A stretch of DNA of 64,000 bases, taken from Amycolatopsis sp. FDAARGOS 1241 (GTDB taxonomy: Bacteria; Actinomycetota; Actinomycetes; Mycobacteriales; Pseudonocardiaceae). The notes under the pieces are model-generated. The model saw only the letters and a list, made by a program, of their open reading frames with translations, searched no databases and was not told the origin of the DNA. A program made the position numbers and the translations under genes. The stretch spans positions 7,451,001 through 7,515,000 of the forward strand of contig NZ_CP069526.1 in assembly GCF_016889705.1 (NCBI RefSeq), read 5' to 3'. This document shows positions 36,623 through 46,270 of the stretch, piece by piece. How positions within the stretch are numbered: the first letter of the stretch is position 1; each line of letters starts with the position of its first letter.

Positions 36623-37939
36623 CTACTTCAGGCAGTCCTTCGGGTCCCCGCGGGTGAGCGCCGGGTCGGTCTGCTCGAACGTCCGCGCCACCCCCGGGCC
36701 CGAGGACCGGGTCTCGAACCGCACGGTGACGCGGCCGTGGCCCGCGCCCTGCACCCAGCCCGTGCCGAACTCGGCGTGGACCACGTCGTCGCCCTGGCGC
36801 CAGCCGCTCGAGGACACCGGTGCCGACCCGCCCGGCGACGGCGTGGTCGCCACCACCGGTTCCGCGGCCGCGGGCACGGTGAGGGTGAACAATGCGTCCT
36901 GGTGCGGCACGGAAAGGCCGCTGAACGCGACCCCGGCCAGCCGCACGCCGCCGAACTCCCGGGGGTCGAGCAGCAGCCGTTCGGCGGTGGCGGCGAGCTG
37001 GCCGAGGTCGTCGGTGGGCGACGCGGTGGTCTCCGACCGCGTCACGGTGCTCATGTCCGTGTGCCGCAGCTTGATCACGACCGTGCGGGCAACCCGCCCG
37101 GCCTTGACGAGCCGCGCGTGGGCGCCCGCGGCGATCTTGCGGACCTCCGCGCGCAACGTCGGCAAGTCGACGATGTCGGTGTCGAACGTCGTCTCCGCGC
37201 TGACCTGCTTGGCCTCGCCGCGTTCGGCGACGGCGCGATCGTCGGTGCCGCCCGCGAGCTTGCGCAGTTCACGGCCCACCACGCCCCCAAGCGTCGCCAC
37301 GGCGTCGGCCTCCGACAGCGCGGCCAGCTCCCCCAGCGTGAGCACGCCGATCGTGCGCAGCTTCGCCTCCGCAACCGGCCCGATGCCCCACAACGCCCGC
37401 ACCGGCAGGGGCGCGAGGAATCCCCGCTCCGTGCCCGGTGGCACCACGAGCAAGCCGTCGGGTTTCGCCCGGTCGGAGCCGATCTTCGCGATCTGCTTGC
37501 CCGTGCCCGCGCCGATCGACGCCGTGAGGCCGGTTTCCGCGCGGATGCGCGCCCGCAGGTCCTCGGCGAACCGCGTCACCTCCTCGACGGAAGCCCCGGC
37601 CAGCGACGGCGGTTCGGCGAACGCTTCGTCGAGCGAGATGCGCTCCAGCACGGGCGCGACCTCAGAGACGACGTCGAAGACCTGCTTGCTCAGCACTTCG
37701 TAGAGCCGGAACCGCGGCGGCAGGACCACCGCACCGGGCGGGAGCAGCCGCCGCGCCTGCGACATCGGCATCGCCGAGCGCGCGCCGTACTCGCGGGATT
37801 CGTAGCTGGCCCCGGCCACGACCCCGCGCGGGCCTGTGCCGCCGACGACCACCGGGCGACCCCGCAGCGTCGGCCGCGTGAGCTGCTCCACCGAGGCGTA
37901 GAAGGCGTCCAGGTCGAGGTGGACGACCCAGCGGGTCAC
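36623..37939 (-). CDS. dinB: DNA polymerase IV (Y-family, DinB)
   Basis: 438 aa translesion polymerase. VVHLDLDAFYASVEQL carries the first catalytic Asp residues, and ISLDEAFAE the second Asp-Glu pair. YESREYGARSAMPMSQA, the HhH ALWGIGPVAEAKL and the little-finger domain follow. The last 60 residues (GDDVVHAEFGTGWVQGAGHGRVTV) form a Tudor-like module as in PcrA/UvrD tails. GTG start one base after the upstream regulator's stop, so it is co-transcribed with it. Confidence 0.94.
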   Translation of the reverse strand: MTRWVVHLDLDAFYASVEQLTRPTLRGRPVVVGGTGPRGVVAGASYESREYGARSAMPMSQARRLLPPGAVVLPPRFRLYEVLSKQVFDVVSEVAPVLERISLDEAFAEPPSLAGASVEEVTRFAEDLRARIRAETGLTASIGAGTGKQIAKIGSDRAKPDGLLVVPPGTERGFLAPLPVRALWGIGPVAEAKLRTIGVLTLGELAALSEADAVATLGGVVGRELRKLAGGTDDRAVAERGEAKQVSAETTFDTDIVDLPTLRAEVRKIAAGAHARLVKAGRVARTVVIKLRHTDMSTVTRSETTASPTDDLGQLAATAERLLLDPREFGGVRLAGVAFSGLSVPHQDALFTLTVPAAAEPVVATTPSPGGSAPVSSSGWRQGDDVVHAEFGTGWVQGAGHGRVTVRFETRSSGPGVARTFEQTDPALTRGDPKDCLK

Positions 37940-37940
37940 G

Positions 37941-38258
37941 TCAGCTCCCGCCGGTGGCGTCCAGGAGCCGGTGCAGCGCCTCGGTGTAGGCCTCGAACGC
38001 GGCGCGGCCCTTGGCGGTCAGGCGCACGAGCGTGACGGGGGTGCGGTGCTCGTAGGCTTTCGTGATCTCGACGTACCCGGCGTCCTCGAGCTTGCGCAGG
38101 TGCGTGGAGAGGTTGCCGGCCGTCATGTCGAGCAGTTGCTGCAGCCGCGGGAAGGTGATCTGGTCGCCCCGGTGCAGCCCGGCGAGCGCGACCGTGACGC
38201 GCAAGCGGGCCTGGGCGTGGATCACCGGGTCGAGTTCCGGCAGGCTGGCCTCGGTCAC
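37941..38258 (-). CDS. Winged-helix transcriptional regulator (ArsR/MarR-like, HTH_34)
   Basis: 105 aa one-domain DNA-binding protein: LRVTVALAGLHRGDQITFPRL, LLDMTAGNLSTHLRKLEDAGYVEI, TPVTLVRLTAKGRAAFEAY. Such proteins sit with membrane partners and often control them. GTG start overlaps the upstream membrane-protein stop (GTGA), and dinB follows after one base. Confidence 0.88.
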   Translation of the reverse strand: MTEASLPELDPVIHAQARLRVTVALAGLHRGDQITFPRLQQLLDMTAGNLSTHLRKLEDAGYVEITKAYEHRTPVTLVRLTAKGRAAFEAYTEALHRLLDATGGS

Positions 38259-38911
38259 CGCTCGGCCGCCCGCGTCGGCCCGCGGCGCCGCTCCCGGACG
38301 AAGTACACGAGCGAAGCCACGAGGAAGCCGCCACCGCCGGCCAGGCACAGCACGAGGAAGTTGCCCGGCACGCCCACGAGCACGCTCGCGCCGCCGGACA
38401 CGATGATCCACACGCCGAAGCCGTACTGGAGCTTGTCCTGCCACAGCATGCCGCCCGCGAGGTACAGCACCCCCGTGAGCAGGAGGGAGGTGCCCGACCA
38501 CAGCAAGGAGATCGTGTGCGGGTCGAGCACGCCGGCGTTCATCACGCTGATGTTGATCAGGCACAGCGCGGCGAACGAGATCATCCAGCTCCAGCCGTAC
38601 ATCGCGCCGATGCGCCGCGACGGGCCGCGGATGCCGCGGTTGATGCGGCTGCCGTAGTAGATGGAGTACGCGATCGCCGACACGAACAGCACTGCGACCA
38701 CCACCCCCGAGAGCCACCCCGGCATGAGCGGCCTCGCGTGGCTGGGATCGGACAGGAACACCAGAGCCCAGCCGACCAGCCACGCGAGGGCCCATACCCC
38801 GAGCAGGCGCGCCGGGCCGGCCCCCAGCTCCCGCCGCGTCCGCTCGTTCTGCCGGGCGATGAGGTTCAGCGACTCGGCCGCCGTCATCGGCTGCTCTTCG
38901 TCGTCTTCCAC
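38255..38911 (-). CDS. Membrane protein paired with winged-helix regulator
   Basis: 218 aa; an acidic N-terminus (VEDDEEQPMTAAESLNLIARQ) is followed by six hydrophobic segments. No named domain recognised beyond the common regulator-partner type. GTG at 38911 with GGAGGG upstream; ATG at 38887 is possible. First gene of a three-gene operon with the regulator and dinB. Confidence 0.7.
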   Translation of the reverse strand: MEDDEEQPMTAAESLNLIARQNERTRRELGAGPARLLGVWALAWLVGWALVFLSDPSHARPLMPGWLSGVVVAVLFVSAIAYSIYYGSRINRGIRGPSRRIGAMYGWSWMISFAALCLINISVMNAGVLDPHTISLLWSGTSLLLTGVLYLAGGMLWQDKLQYGFGVWIIVSGGASVLVGVPGNFLVLCLAGGGGFLVASLVYFVRERRRGPTRAAER

Positions 38912-39065
38912 CTTGCTTCGCCCTCCCACCGTGCTGACCCCTATGCAGCACGGAAGCTACTGTGCTGCTCGTTACCGATCCGACCACAGTCACGGCGGGA
39001 ACGGTCGCCAGACACGGTAACGTCCCGTTGGGTGCCCGCCTGCTTTTGGTCGGATTGGCAACAAG

Positions 39066-39801
39066 TCACACGACCTTCGCCGTGTCCAACCGGAACCGCC
39101 GCACCACCACGAGCGCGGGCACGACCAGCCACGCGGCCAGTACGCCGACGGCGAGCCCGAGCCCGCCGGAGTGCGTCACCGGCATCGCGCCGACGCGGCC
39201 GAGCCAGTACGTCGGGACGAAGTGCGCGACCGTCGTCATCCACGTCGGCATGATCGACAGCGGCATCCACAACCCGCCGAACACGCCCAGCGGCAGCATC
39301 AGCGCCCCCGGTCATCGCGCCGACGGTGTCGCCCTTGCCGAACAGCCCCAGCATCAGCCCGAGCACCGCGAAGGGCAACGCGGCCAGCCACACGGCCAGC
39401 GCCGTCAGCAGCCACTGCCCACCGGTGAGGTCGACGCCGCGCAGCGCGCCGGCCACGAAGACCACGACCAGCACAGGCAGCGCCATCGCCATCGCGGACG
39501 CGAGCTTGACGAACAGGTAGTCCGGGCCGCGCATCGGCGTGAGGCGCAGCTGGCGCTGCCAGCCGTCGGTGCGTTCGGTCGCCACGCGTGTGCCGGTGAA
39601 CAGTGCACCGCTCATGGCGCCGTACGCACCCGTGTTGATCATCGTCGTGGTGCTCGCCCGGACACCGTCGGGCCCGACGTAGTCGCCGAACAAGCCGCCG
39701 AAGAGCAGGAACATGCCCAGCGGCACGGCGATCGTGAACAACGCGAACTGCGGACTGCGCACGATGCGCAGGATCTCCAGGCGCAGGTAGACGAGGTTCA
39801 T
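39066..39801 (-). pseudogene. ABC-2 type transporter permease with frameshift
   Basis: Exporter permease with six hydrophobic segments, about 244 aa if repaired. It starts MNLVYLRLEILRIVRSPQFAL and contains RQLRLTPMRGPDYL, typical of DrrB-like permeases. At plus 39306-39310 a run of five G/C bases shifts the frame: the upstream part reads GAMTGGADAAA, the downstream part MLPLGVFGGLWMPLSIMP. One base fewer gives GAMTGALMLPLGVFGGLW. ATG overlaps the ATPase stop. Decay or a miscounted homopolymer; the rest of the gene looks healthy. Confidence 0.8.
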
Positions 39802-40754
39802 CGCAGAGCTCCTTCCGGTCCGCCGGTGGTGTCCGGGGCGTCGGCAGTGTCGGCGGTGTCGGCGGTGTCGGAGGTGTCGGAGGTCAAGGCGAGGAACGCT
39901 TCTTCGAGCCCGACGGCCGTGATCTCGATGTCACTGGCTTCGGGGAACGTCGTGAGCAGCGCGCGGATCGCCAGGTCGGAGTCCGCGCACGCGAGCTCGG
40001 CCCGCGCGCCCTGGATGCGCGCCGTGGTGACGCCGGCGAGATCCGCCAGCGCGGCCTGGCTCGCCCCTGGCACCACGGCGCGCAGCACCCGCCCGGACAC
40101 GGCGGCGCGCACCTCGGCAACGGTCCCGTCGGCCACCACGCGGCCGTGGCGCATGAGGACGACGCGGTCGGCGTAGTCCTCAGCCTCGGCGAGGTAGTGC
40201 GTCGCGAACAGCACCGTGCGCCCGGACGCGCTGAACTCGTGCATCGACGCCCAGAAGGACCGGCGCCCGTCCACGTCCATCGCGGCGGTCGGCTCGTCGA
40301 GCACCAGCAGTTCGGGGTCGCCGGCGAGCGCCAGTGCGTATCGCACGCGCTGCAGCTGGCCGCCGGACAGCTTGCCGCATCGGCGATGGGCGAACTCGCC
40401 GATGCCCGCCCGTTCGACGACTTCCCCGGCGGGCAGCGGGTTGCGGTACATCGACCGCATCAGCGCCACCAGCTCCGCCGGCGTAACGTCGCGCAGCAGG
40501 AACCCGTTCTGCACCATCGCCGCCAGGCGCCCGGCGTCGACGGCCGCGCGCGGCTCGCCACCGAACACCCGCACGTCCCCCTCGTCGGGCTTCGTCAGCC
40601 CCAGCAGCATGTCGACCGTGGTCGACTTGCCGGCCCCGTTCGGGCCCAGCAGTGCCACCACTTCGCTCCGTTCGACCTCCAGTGACAACCCGTCGACCGC
40701 GAGCACGGGACCGAACCGCTTGGTCAGTCCCCGCAGGCTGAACGCCTCGCTCAT
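39798..40754 (-). CDS. ABC transporter ATP-binding protein (DrrA-like exporter)
   Basis: 318 aa. Walker A LLGPNGAGKSTTVDML, Q-loop MVQNGFLL, signature LSGGQLQRVRYAL, Walker B LLVLDEPTAAMD, H-loop ATHYLAEAEDYADR. The C-terminal ~90 residues are the extra domain usual in DrrA-type exporters. ATG at 40754 follows GGGGGACG. The stop overlaps the permease start. Confidence 0.93.
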   Translation of the reverse strand: MSEAFSLRGLTKRFGPVLAVDGLSLEVERSEVVALLGPNGAGKSTTVDMLLGLTKPDEGDVRVFGGEPRAAVDAGRLAAMVQNGFLLRDVTPAELVALMRSMYRNPLPAGEVVERAGIGEFAHRRCGKLSGGQLQRVRYALALAGDPELLVLDEPTAAMDVDGRRSFWASMHEFSASGRTVLFATHYLAEAEDYADRVVLMRHGRVVADGTVAEVRAAVSGRVLRAVVPGASQAALADLAGVTTARIQGARAELACADSDLAIRALLTTFPEASDIEITAVGLEEAFLALTSDTSDTADTADTADAPDTTGGPEGALR

Positions 40755-40872
40755 CTCGTCCCCCGTCGACTTTGCATCGCAAACCTCCAGGCGAACTTTG
40801 TAACACAAACTTCGCTGCGAAGGAAAGCCCTATGTGCGGCGAAGCCGATTGATCAAGGCCCCGCAGACGGCG

Positions 40873-40907
40873 AAGCGCCGGGTGGGGAAAGTCCCCACCC
40901 GGCGCTT
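40873..40907. terminator. Strong hairpin terminator
   Basis: AAGCGCCGGGTGGGGA (40873-40888) and its perfect complement (40892-40907), 3-nt loop. Lies between the ABC exporter's upstream region and the end of the aminopeptidase gene. Confidence 0.75.
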
Positions 40908-40927
40908 GGCCGTGCTGTTTCAGCAGG

Positions 40928-42502
40928 TCAGAGGTGACCCACCAGCGGCAGCGACCGCGCCTTCGCCTGCTCCTGGGCGGCCGGCGCGGACGGCGCCGGC
41001 TGCGGCTGGGGCAGCGGGGCGCACTCGACGTCCGCCGTGCGGCCCGGCTTGCGGGCCGGCAGGGCGCCGGTCGCCAGGTAGTCCGCGATCTTGGTGTCGA
41101 CGCACGCGTTGCCGCGCGGGGTGATGGCGTGGCTGGTACCACCCGGCTCCGCGATCAGCGACGCACCCGGGAAGCGGCTACGGACCTCGAGGCTGCCTTC
41201 GTACGGCGTGGCCGCGTCCAGCGTCTCGTCGATCATCAGCACGCTCTTCACGCCCTTGCCGTCGACCTGCACCGGCTTGCCGGCCTTCGCGGGCCAGAAC
41301 ACGCAGGGCGCGTTGAACCAGGCGTTCTGCCAGGTGAAGTACGGCGCCTTGAGGAACGTCTTCCAGTTGTCGACGCGCCACTGGTTCCAGTTCGTCGGCC
41401 ACTGCACGTCGGTGCACTGCACGCCGAGGTACACGGCGTAGCCGTTGTCGCTGTCGGACTCGAACAGGGCCTTGACCTGCGACGGGTCGCCCTTGGTCAC
41501 GAGGGCCGACAGCGCGTCGGCGACGCCGAGCCAGGTCAGCTGGTAGTACGAGGCCTGCTGGATGACGTCGGTGAGCTCGTCCGGGCCGATCTGGCCGCCG
41601 GCGGGCTTGAGCGAGAGCTTGACCAACTCGCGGTCCACGGTCGCCTTCACCGCGGCCTGCGTCTTGCCCAGGTGGTACGTGCTGTCGTACTTGGCGAGCC
41701 AGCCGAACCAGATGTTGATGTTGCGGTCGAACGCCACGTCCTGGTTCAGGTTCGCCTGGTACCACACGTTGCGCGGGTCGACGGTCGAGTCCAGCACCAT
41801 GCGGCGCACGCGCTGCGGGAACATCGTGCCGTAGACCTGGCCGAGGTAGGTGCCGTACGAGTAACCGTAGAAGTTGATCTGCTCGGCACCCAGCGCGGCA
41901 CGGATCGAGTCCATGTCGCGCACCGTGTCGGTGGTCTTCAGGTTGTCGAGCAGCGCCTTCGGGTTCTTCTTGGCGCAGTCCGCGGCGTAGTTCTTGGCGC
42001 GGTCGAGCCAGGTCTTCTCCAGCTGCGGCGTGAGCGGCACGTAGGAGGGCCGGTCGAAGCTCGTGTAGCCGTTGTCGCAGGACAGCGCGGGCTTGCTGGA
42101 GCCGACGCCGCGCGGGTCGAAGCCGATCCAGTCGTACGCGTCGCCCGCGTGGTTCGGGACGTTGCCGCCGACACGCGCGAGCGTGAGCCCCGAACCGCCG
42201 GGGCCGCCGGGGTTGGTGAGCATGACGCCCTGGTACTGCGAGTCCGGCGTCTTGTGCTTGATGCGGCTCACGGCGAGCTGTGCCTTGGCGCCGCCGGGGT
42301 TCTGGTAGTCCAGCGGCACGGTGACGAAACCGCACTGGGCGCCGGCTGCCTGGAGGCCGGCGTTGTCGCACGGTCCCCACGCCACGGGCGGCGGGGTGTA
42401 GGCCGCGGGGGCCGGAGCGGCGGGCGCCGCGCCGGCGGCGGGCGCGGCGACCAGCGAGGCCAGCGTCGCGGCGGCGACCGCCGCGAAGACAGCACGTCTC
42501 AC
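40928..42502 (-). CDS. Secreted tripeptidyl aminopeptidase (alpha/beta hydrolase, SlpD/E type)
   Basis: 524 aa. Sec signal VRRAVFAAVAAATLASLVAAP. Oxyanion region LTNPGGPGGSGL, nucleophile elbow GYSYGTYLGQVYG, C-terminal TAP-like domain with ETLDAATPYEG (Asp) and GTSHAITPRGNACV (His). The family removes N-terminal tripeptides outside the cell. GTG at 42502 follows GGGAAGGAA. Pairs naturally with the sedolisin protease at 6-8 kb for extracellular protein use. Confidence 0.93.
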   Translation of the reverse strand: MRRAVFAAVAAATLASLVAAPAAGAAPAAPAPAAYTPPPVAWGPCDNAGLQAAGAQCGFVTVPLDYQNPGGAKAQLAVSRIKHKTPDSQYQGVMLTNPGGPGGSGLTLARVGGNVPNHAGDAYDWIGFDPRGVGSSKPALSCDNGYTSFDRPSYVPLTPQLEKTWLDRAKNYAADCAKKNPKALLDNLKTTDTVRDMDSIRAALGAEQINFYGYSYGTYLGQVYGTMFPQRVRRMVLDSTVDPRNVWYQANLNQDVAFDRNINIWFGWLAKYDSTYHLGKTQAAVKATVDRELVKLSLKPAGGQIGPDELTDVIQQASYYQLTWLGVADALSALVTKGDPSQVKALFESDSDNGYAVYLGVQCTDVQWPTNWNQWRVDNWKTFLKAPYFTWQNAWFNAPCVFWPAKAGKPVQVDGKGVKSVLMIDETLDAATPYEGSLEVRSRFPGASLIAEPGGTSHAITPRGNACVDTKIADYLATGALPARKPGRTADVECAPLPQPQPAPSAPAAQEQAKARSLPLVGHL

Positions 42503-42798
42503 AGGTGTTCCTTCCCTGTCGGGTTCGAGTCGGTCGGGGGCCCGCCAGACCCTAGACCCCTTCGTGCCCGCTGAGCGGCACTTCGCCCGTCGCGGCCCGA
42601 TAGTCCCTACTAAAGGTGGACGTTCGAGCCGGAAATCGGGTTGGTCGTCGCCCACGCGGGCCGCTACGGTGGCCCGCATGACGATCTTCCCGCGCATTCG
42701 GCGGCTCTGACCCGGCGTGACTCTTCACCGCCGCGCACGTGCGCGGCCGTCCCCTTGCGCGCCGGGCCCTTCCTGCAGTCCGGAAAGGACCCACCACC

Positions 42799-43971
42799 TT
42801 GCGCGAACACATCGTGATGGTCGGCGCCACCGCGCCGAGCCACATCTACCCGTCCCTGGGTGTCATCGCCGAACTCGTGCGCCGCGGCCACCGCGTGAGC
42901 TACGTCGTCGGTTCGCCCCTGGCGTCGCTGGTCGAGCCGACGGGTGCCGACGTGGTCACCCACCCGACGATCCTGCCCCTCGGCGAGGCCGGCATCTGGC
43001 CCGACGACCCGGCCGACGCCATGCGCGTCTTCCTCGACGAGGCGATCGCCGTGCACCCGCTGCTGCTGAAGGCGTTCGACGACGACCGGCCGGACCTGGT
43101 GCTCTACGACATCGGCGGGCTCGGCGCACCGCTGCTGGCTTCGCGGTACGGCGTGCCCGCCGTACAGCTCTCGCCGACGTTGGTCGCGTGGGAGGGCTAC
43201 GACGAGGACATGGCCGAGGTCATGGACCCGATCAAGACCTCTCCGTCCGGTGTGGACTACGCGCGGACTCTCGGCGAGTGGCTGCTGCAGAACGGCGTCG
43301 ACGAGGACGCGTGGACGTGGCTGGGCCACCCGCCGCGCGTGCTGTCCCTGATCCCGCGCGCAATGCAGCCGCACGGGGACCGCGTCGGTTCACACGTGCA
43401 GTTCGTCGGGCCGTGCCTGTCTCCCGACCGCCTGGCCGACCGCAGCTGGACCCCGCCGTCCGACGGGAAACCCGTGCTGCTGGTCTCGTTCGGCACGGCG
43501 TTCACCGACCAGCTGCCCGTGTACCGGGCGTGCCTCTCCGCTTTCGCGGATTCCGGGTGGCACGTGGTGCTGTCGCTGGGTTCCTCCGTGTCACCGGCGG
43601 ACCTGGGCCCGCTACCGTCGTCGTTCGAAGTGCACGAACGCGTGCCCCAGCTGGCGGTTCTCGAGGCCGCCTCGGCGTTCGTCACCCACACCGGGATGGG
43701 CAGCTGCACGGAATCCCTGTGGTACGGCGTGCCCGCGGTCCCCATCCCGCAGGCCGCCGACCAGTTCGGCAACGCCGCCCAGCTGGAATCCCTCGGCGTC
43801 GGCCGCCACCTCCCGGCCGCGGACGTCACTCCCGCGTCCCTGCGCAGGCTGGTGGACGAGGTCGCCGCCTCGGCGGACGTGGCCGCACGGCTGGCCGCGC
43901 TGAAGGCCGAAATCCGCGCACACGGCGGGATCGAAGTGGCCGCCGATGCGGTGGAGGCGTTCCTGGAGTGA
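42799..43971 (+). CDS. MGT-type glycosyltransferase
   Basis: 390 aa GT1-family enzyme of the macrolide-glycosyltransferase type. N-terminal acceptor half: MVGATAPSHIYPSLGVIAELVRRGH. C-terminal donor half: LLVSFGTAF, HERVPQLAVLEAASAFVTHTGMGSCTESLWYGVPAVPIPQAADQ, with the HTG and DQ residues that bind NDP-sugar. Such enzymes often inactivate macrolides or decorate natural products. TTG at 42799 with AAGGA upstream is preferred. No antibiotic cluster is adjacent. Confidence 0.9.
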   Translation: MREHIVMVGATAPSHIYPSLGVIAELVRRGHRVSYVVGSPLASLVEPTGADVVTHPTILPLGEAGIWPDDPADAMRVFLDEAIAVHPLLLKAFDDDRPDLVLYDIGGLGAPLLASRYGVPAVQLSPTLVAWEGYDEDMAEVMDPIKTSPSGVDYARTLGEWLLQNGVDEDAWTWLGHPPRVLSLIPRAMQPHGDRVGSHVQFVGPCLSPDRLADRSWTPPSDGKPVLLVSFGTAFTDQLPVYRACLSAFADSGWHVVLSLGSSVSPADLGPLPSSFEVHERVPQLAVLEAASAFVTHTGMGSCTESLWYGVPAVPIPQAADQFGNAAQLESLGVGRHLPAADVTPASLRRLVDEVAASADVAARLAALKAEIRAHGGIEVAADAVEAFLE

Positions 43972-43977
43972 GCGCAG

Positions 43978-44010
43978 GGCGGGGTCCCCGGTGACCTTCG
44001 GAACCCCGCC
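43978..44010 (+). terminator. Hairpin after glycosyltransferase gene
   Basis: GGCGGGGTCC pairs with GGAACCCCGCC, six bases after the stop. Confidence 0.55.
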
Positions 44011-44496
44011 TCTCTCACGTGCGGATCGCGAAGCCTCGGCAGTGATCACCGCCGGCGCTTTCGTTTCGGCGCGTTGTGCCGTTGGTGTTGCGGTTCCCGG
44101 TCCGCGCTACACCCCGGCAACAACCGAGAGCACTCGTCAGGCCCGCAGCCCAACAGCACAGTCGAGGCCACCGAACGGCTCGGCAACGCGCTGACCGACG
44201 TCGTTCTGAAGAACATCGAACAGGCATACCGTGGACCGTTGCCGAAACCGGGTCACCAAGGTCATCCTGCAGTCGCGTGAGCAACATCGCCGGCTGCCGC
44301 TCGAAGAGGTCGTGGTGAAGACGGCGGTCAAGAGTGTGTGGAACCTCTTGCAGCCGCGGACGTGGTTCGGAGTGCTCACCGGATTCAAGAATGACCTGCT
44401 GCGTTGATCCCTTGCTGAATCGTTGACCGGCAAGGTGAAGCAGCGCCTTCTCAAGGCCTTGAGCGACGGGCTTCCTCGGCTGCTGAGCGAAGCCGG
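44011..44496 (+). other. Intergenic region with decayed coding remnants
   Basis: Three short out-of-register stretches read like one lost protein: TVEATERLGNALTDVVLKNI (about 44160-44220), LPLEEVVVKTAVKSVWNLLQ (about 44290-44350) and VKQRLLKALSDGLPRLLSEA (about 44435-44500). Each ends in a stop, none has a good start, and GC at third positions is weak. Family not recognised. Confidence 0.3.
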
Positions 44497-44532
44497 GGCT
44501 GCGGCGGCGTAACCAGCCGTTCCGCCGCAGCC
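44497..44532. terminator. Hairpin downstream of aminotransferase-regulator gene
   Basis: GGCTGCGGCGG (44497-44507) and CCGCCGCAGCC (44522-44532), perfect 11-bp stem, 14-nt loop. Confidence 0.6.
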
Positions 44533-44545
44533 CTCCTCGCTTCTC

Positions 44546-46270
44546 TCACGCGCGGATCTCGTTGAGGTAGTTGTAGATCGTGTACCTCGTGACGTCCAGG
44601 TGCGTCGCCAGGTGGTCCACCGCGTCTTTGATCAGGAAAAAGCCCGCTTCGTCGAGTTCGCGGACCACGGCGGCCTTGTGGCGCTTCTTCATGAGCTCCA
44701 CCGGGATCCCCGCCTTGCCGATCGCGCGGTCGACGAGGAAGCGCTGCAGGCTGTCGACGTCCGGGGGGAACGTTTCCGCGCGCGCAAGCGCGGCGGCGCC
44801 GTCCGCGGATGTCTCGCTGTTCACGCACAGGCAGCCGACGGCGGCGCCGTCCGCGTCGCGCAGGAAGAGGGTGGACGAGCGGATCGGGCGGCCGTCCGGG
44901 CCGTGGGTCTGGTAGTTCGTGAGGTCCTGCGTGGTGCCGCGACGGACGAGGCCCAGCAGCAGGTCCGTCATGGGGCCGCCGACCGTCCGGCCGGTGACGT
45001 CGCCCGCGATGGCGACGATGGAGTCGGGCAGGCGCGACAGGTCGTGCAGCAGCACCTCGTTGCCGGGGCCCAGCATGGCGGCCAGGCCGTCGACGGCGGG
45101 GATCAGCGAGGTCAGCAACGCGTGCGTCGCCGCGCCGGCGGCGGCCGGGGGGACGACGACGAACCTGCGCGGCCGCAGCAGATCGTCCAAAGCGGACCGA
45201 AGCGCGTCGGCCGCGGAGACGGCCGTGGATGCGTGCGGGGAGAGCCGCACGTGCTCCGGGCGGACCGTCGCCGCGATGCCGGCCGCGGACAACGCCGCGC
45301 CGACCTGCTCCGCCGGGTGGCCGGGCAGGGTGAACGCCAGGATGCCCGCGCGCCGTTCAGTCGCGGACACGATCGAAGCGCCCAGCGACAGCAGCACTTC
45401 TTCCAGCGCGCCCACGCGTTCCGCGATCCGGCCCGCGATCGCCGCGACGCCCGCTTCCTCCACGAGTTCCAGTGCCGCCGCGAAGGCACCCGACGTGACC
45501 GGGCTCAGGTTCGAGATCGACCAGCCCGCGGCGGTCGCGTCGGCGGGGTGGATCTCGTCGTCGAAGAGGCCGGGGTCGCGCGCGCCCGTCCAGCCGGACA
45601 GGATCGGCTCCAGCCGCTCCAGCGCGCGGTCGGACAACACGGCGAACCCCGTGCCCCAGCCCGCGCGCAGCCACTTCTGGCCACCGGCCACGAGCACGTC
45701 CGCGACCTCCCACGGCTCCTCGACCACGCCGAAACCCTGGATGGCGTCGACGACCAGCAGCCGGTCGCCCACCGCTTCACGCAGCGCGGCGAGGTCCGCG
45801 CGGTAGCCCGTGCGGAAATCGACGGCGCTCACCGACACCACCGTCGTCTCCGGCGTCAGCGCCTCCGCGACGCGAGAAGCCGTCACGTACCCGCTGGGCA
45901 ACCGCCGAACGTGCACCCGCCCGGCCTGCTCGGCCCGGGCCCACGGATACGTGTTCGCCGGGAATTCCGCCGCCGACACGAGGACCTCACCGGTGCTGTT
46001 GAACGCCGCCTGGAACAGGCCCAGGCTCGTGTGCGGCAGCAGCACCGTGTGGTCGGTGTCGCTGCCGCACAGCCGCGCGGCGGCCGCCTTCGCGCGCGTC
46101 TCCTGGCGCATCAGCTCGTCCACAGTGGACGGGCCGGCCTTCGTCGTCGCCTCGAGCAGGCTCGCCGTGGTGTCGAGCACCGCGTGCGAGGGCGGGCCGA
46201 AACGCGCGAAGTCCAGGTAGCCGGCGGGCTCGTCGAACTGCAGCAGGTACCGGGGCGAGATCCGCGTCAC
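44546..46270 (-). CDS. Class V aminotransferase fused to YheO/DauR-like regulator
   Basis: 574 aa fusion. Residues ~1-350 are a class V PLP aminotransferase: [21 protein letters not shown] and [15 protein letters not shown], where the Lys of GGQKW is the PLP lysine. Residues ~365-480 read as the PAS-like YheO domain ([29 protein letters not shown]). The last ~80 residues give a DauR/HTH_22-type DNA-binding end ([27 protein letters not shown]...[15 protein letters not shown]). It closes an amino-acid ABC transporter operon (GTGA overlap with the ATPase stop), so it may process the imported amino acid and sense it. Confidence 0.88.
   Translation of the reverse strand: MTRISPRYLLQFDEPAGYLDFARFGPPSHAVLDTTASLLEATTKAGPSTVDELMRQETRAKAAAARLCGSDTDHTVLLPHTSLGLFQAAFNSTGEVLVSAAEFPANTYPWARAEQAGRVHVRRLPSGYVTASRVAEALTPETTVVSVSAVDFRTGYRADLAALREAVGDRLLVVDAIQGFGVVEEPWEVADVLVAGGQKWLRAGWGTGFAVLSDRALERLEPILSGWTGARDPGLFDDEIHPADATAAGWSISNLSPVTSGAFAAALELVEEAGVAAIAGRIAERVGALEEVLLSLGASIVSATERRAGILAFTLPGHPAEQVGAALSAAGIAATVRPEHVRLSPHASTAVSAADALRSALDDLLRPRRFVVVPPAAAGAATHALLTSLIPAVDGLAAMLGPGNEVLLHDLSRLPDSIVAIAGDVTGRTVGGPMTDLLLGLVRRGTTQDLTNYQTHGPDGRPIRSSTLFLRDADGAAVGCLCVNSETSADGAAALARAETFPPDVDSLQRFLVDRAIGKAGIPVELMKKRHKAAVVRELDEAGFFLIKDAVDHLATHLDVTRYTIYNYLNEIRA

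Noticed and set aside
42799..43971. Antibiotic biosynthetic cluster around the MGT glycosyltransferase
   Set aside because: No polyketide, peptide or tailoring genes lie nearby; the neighbours are a peptidase and decayed sequence.
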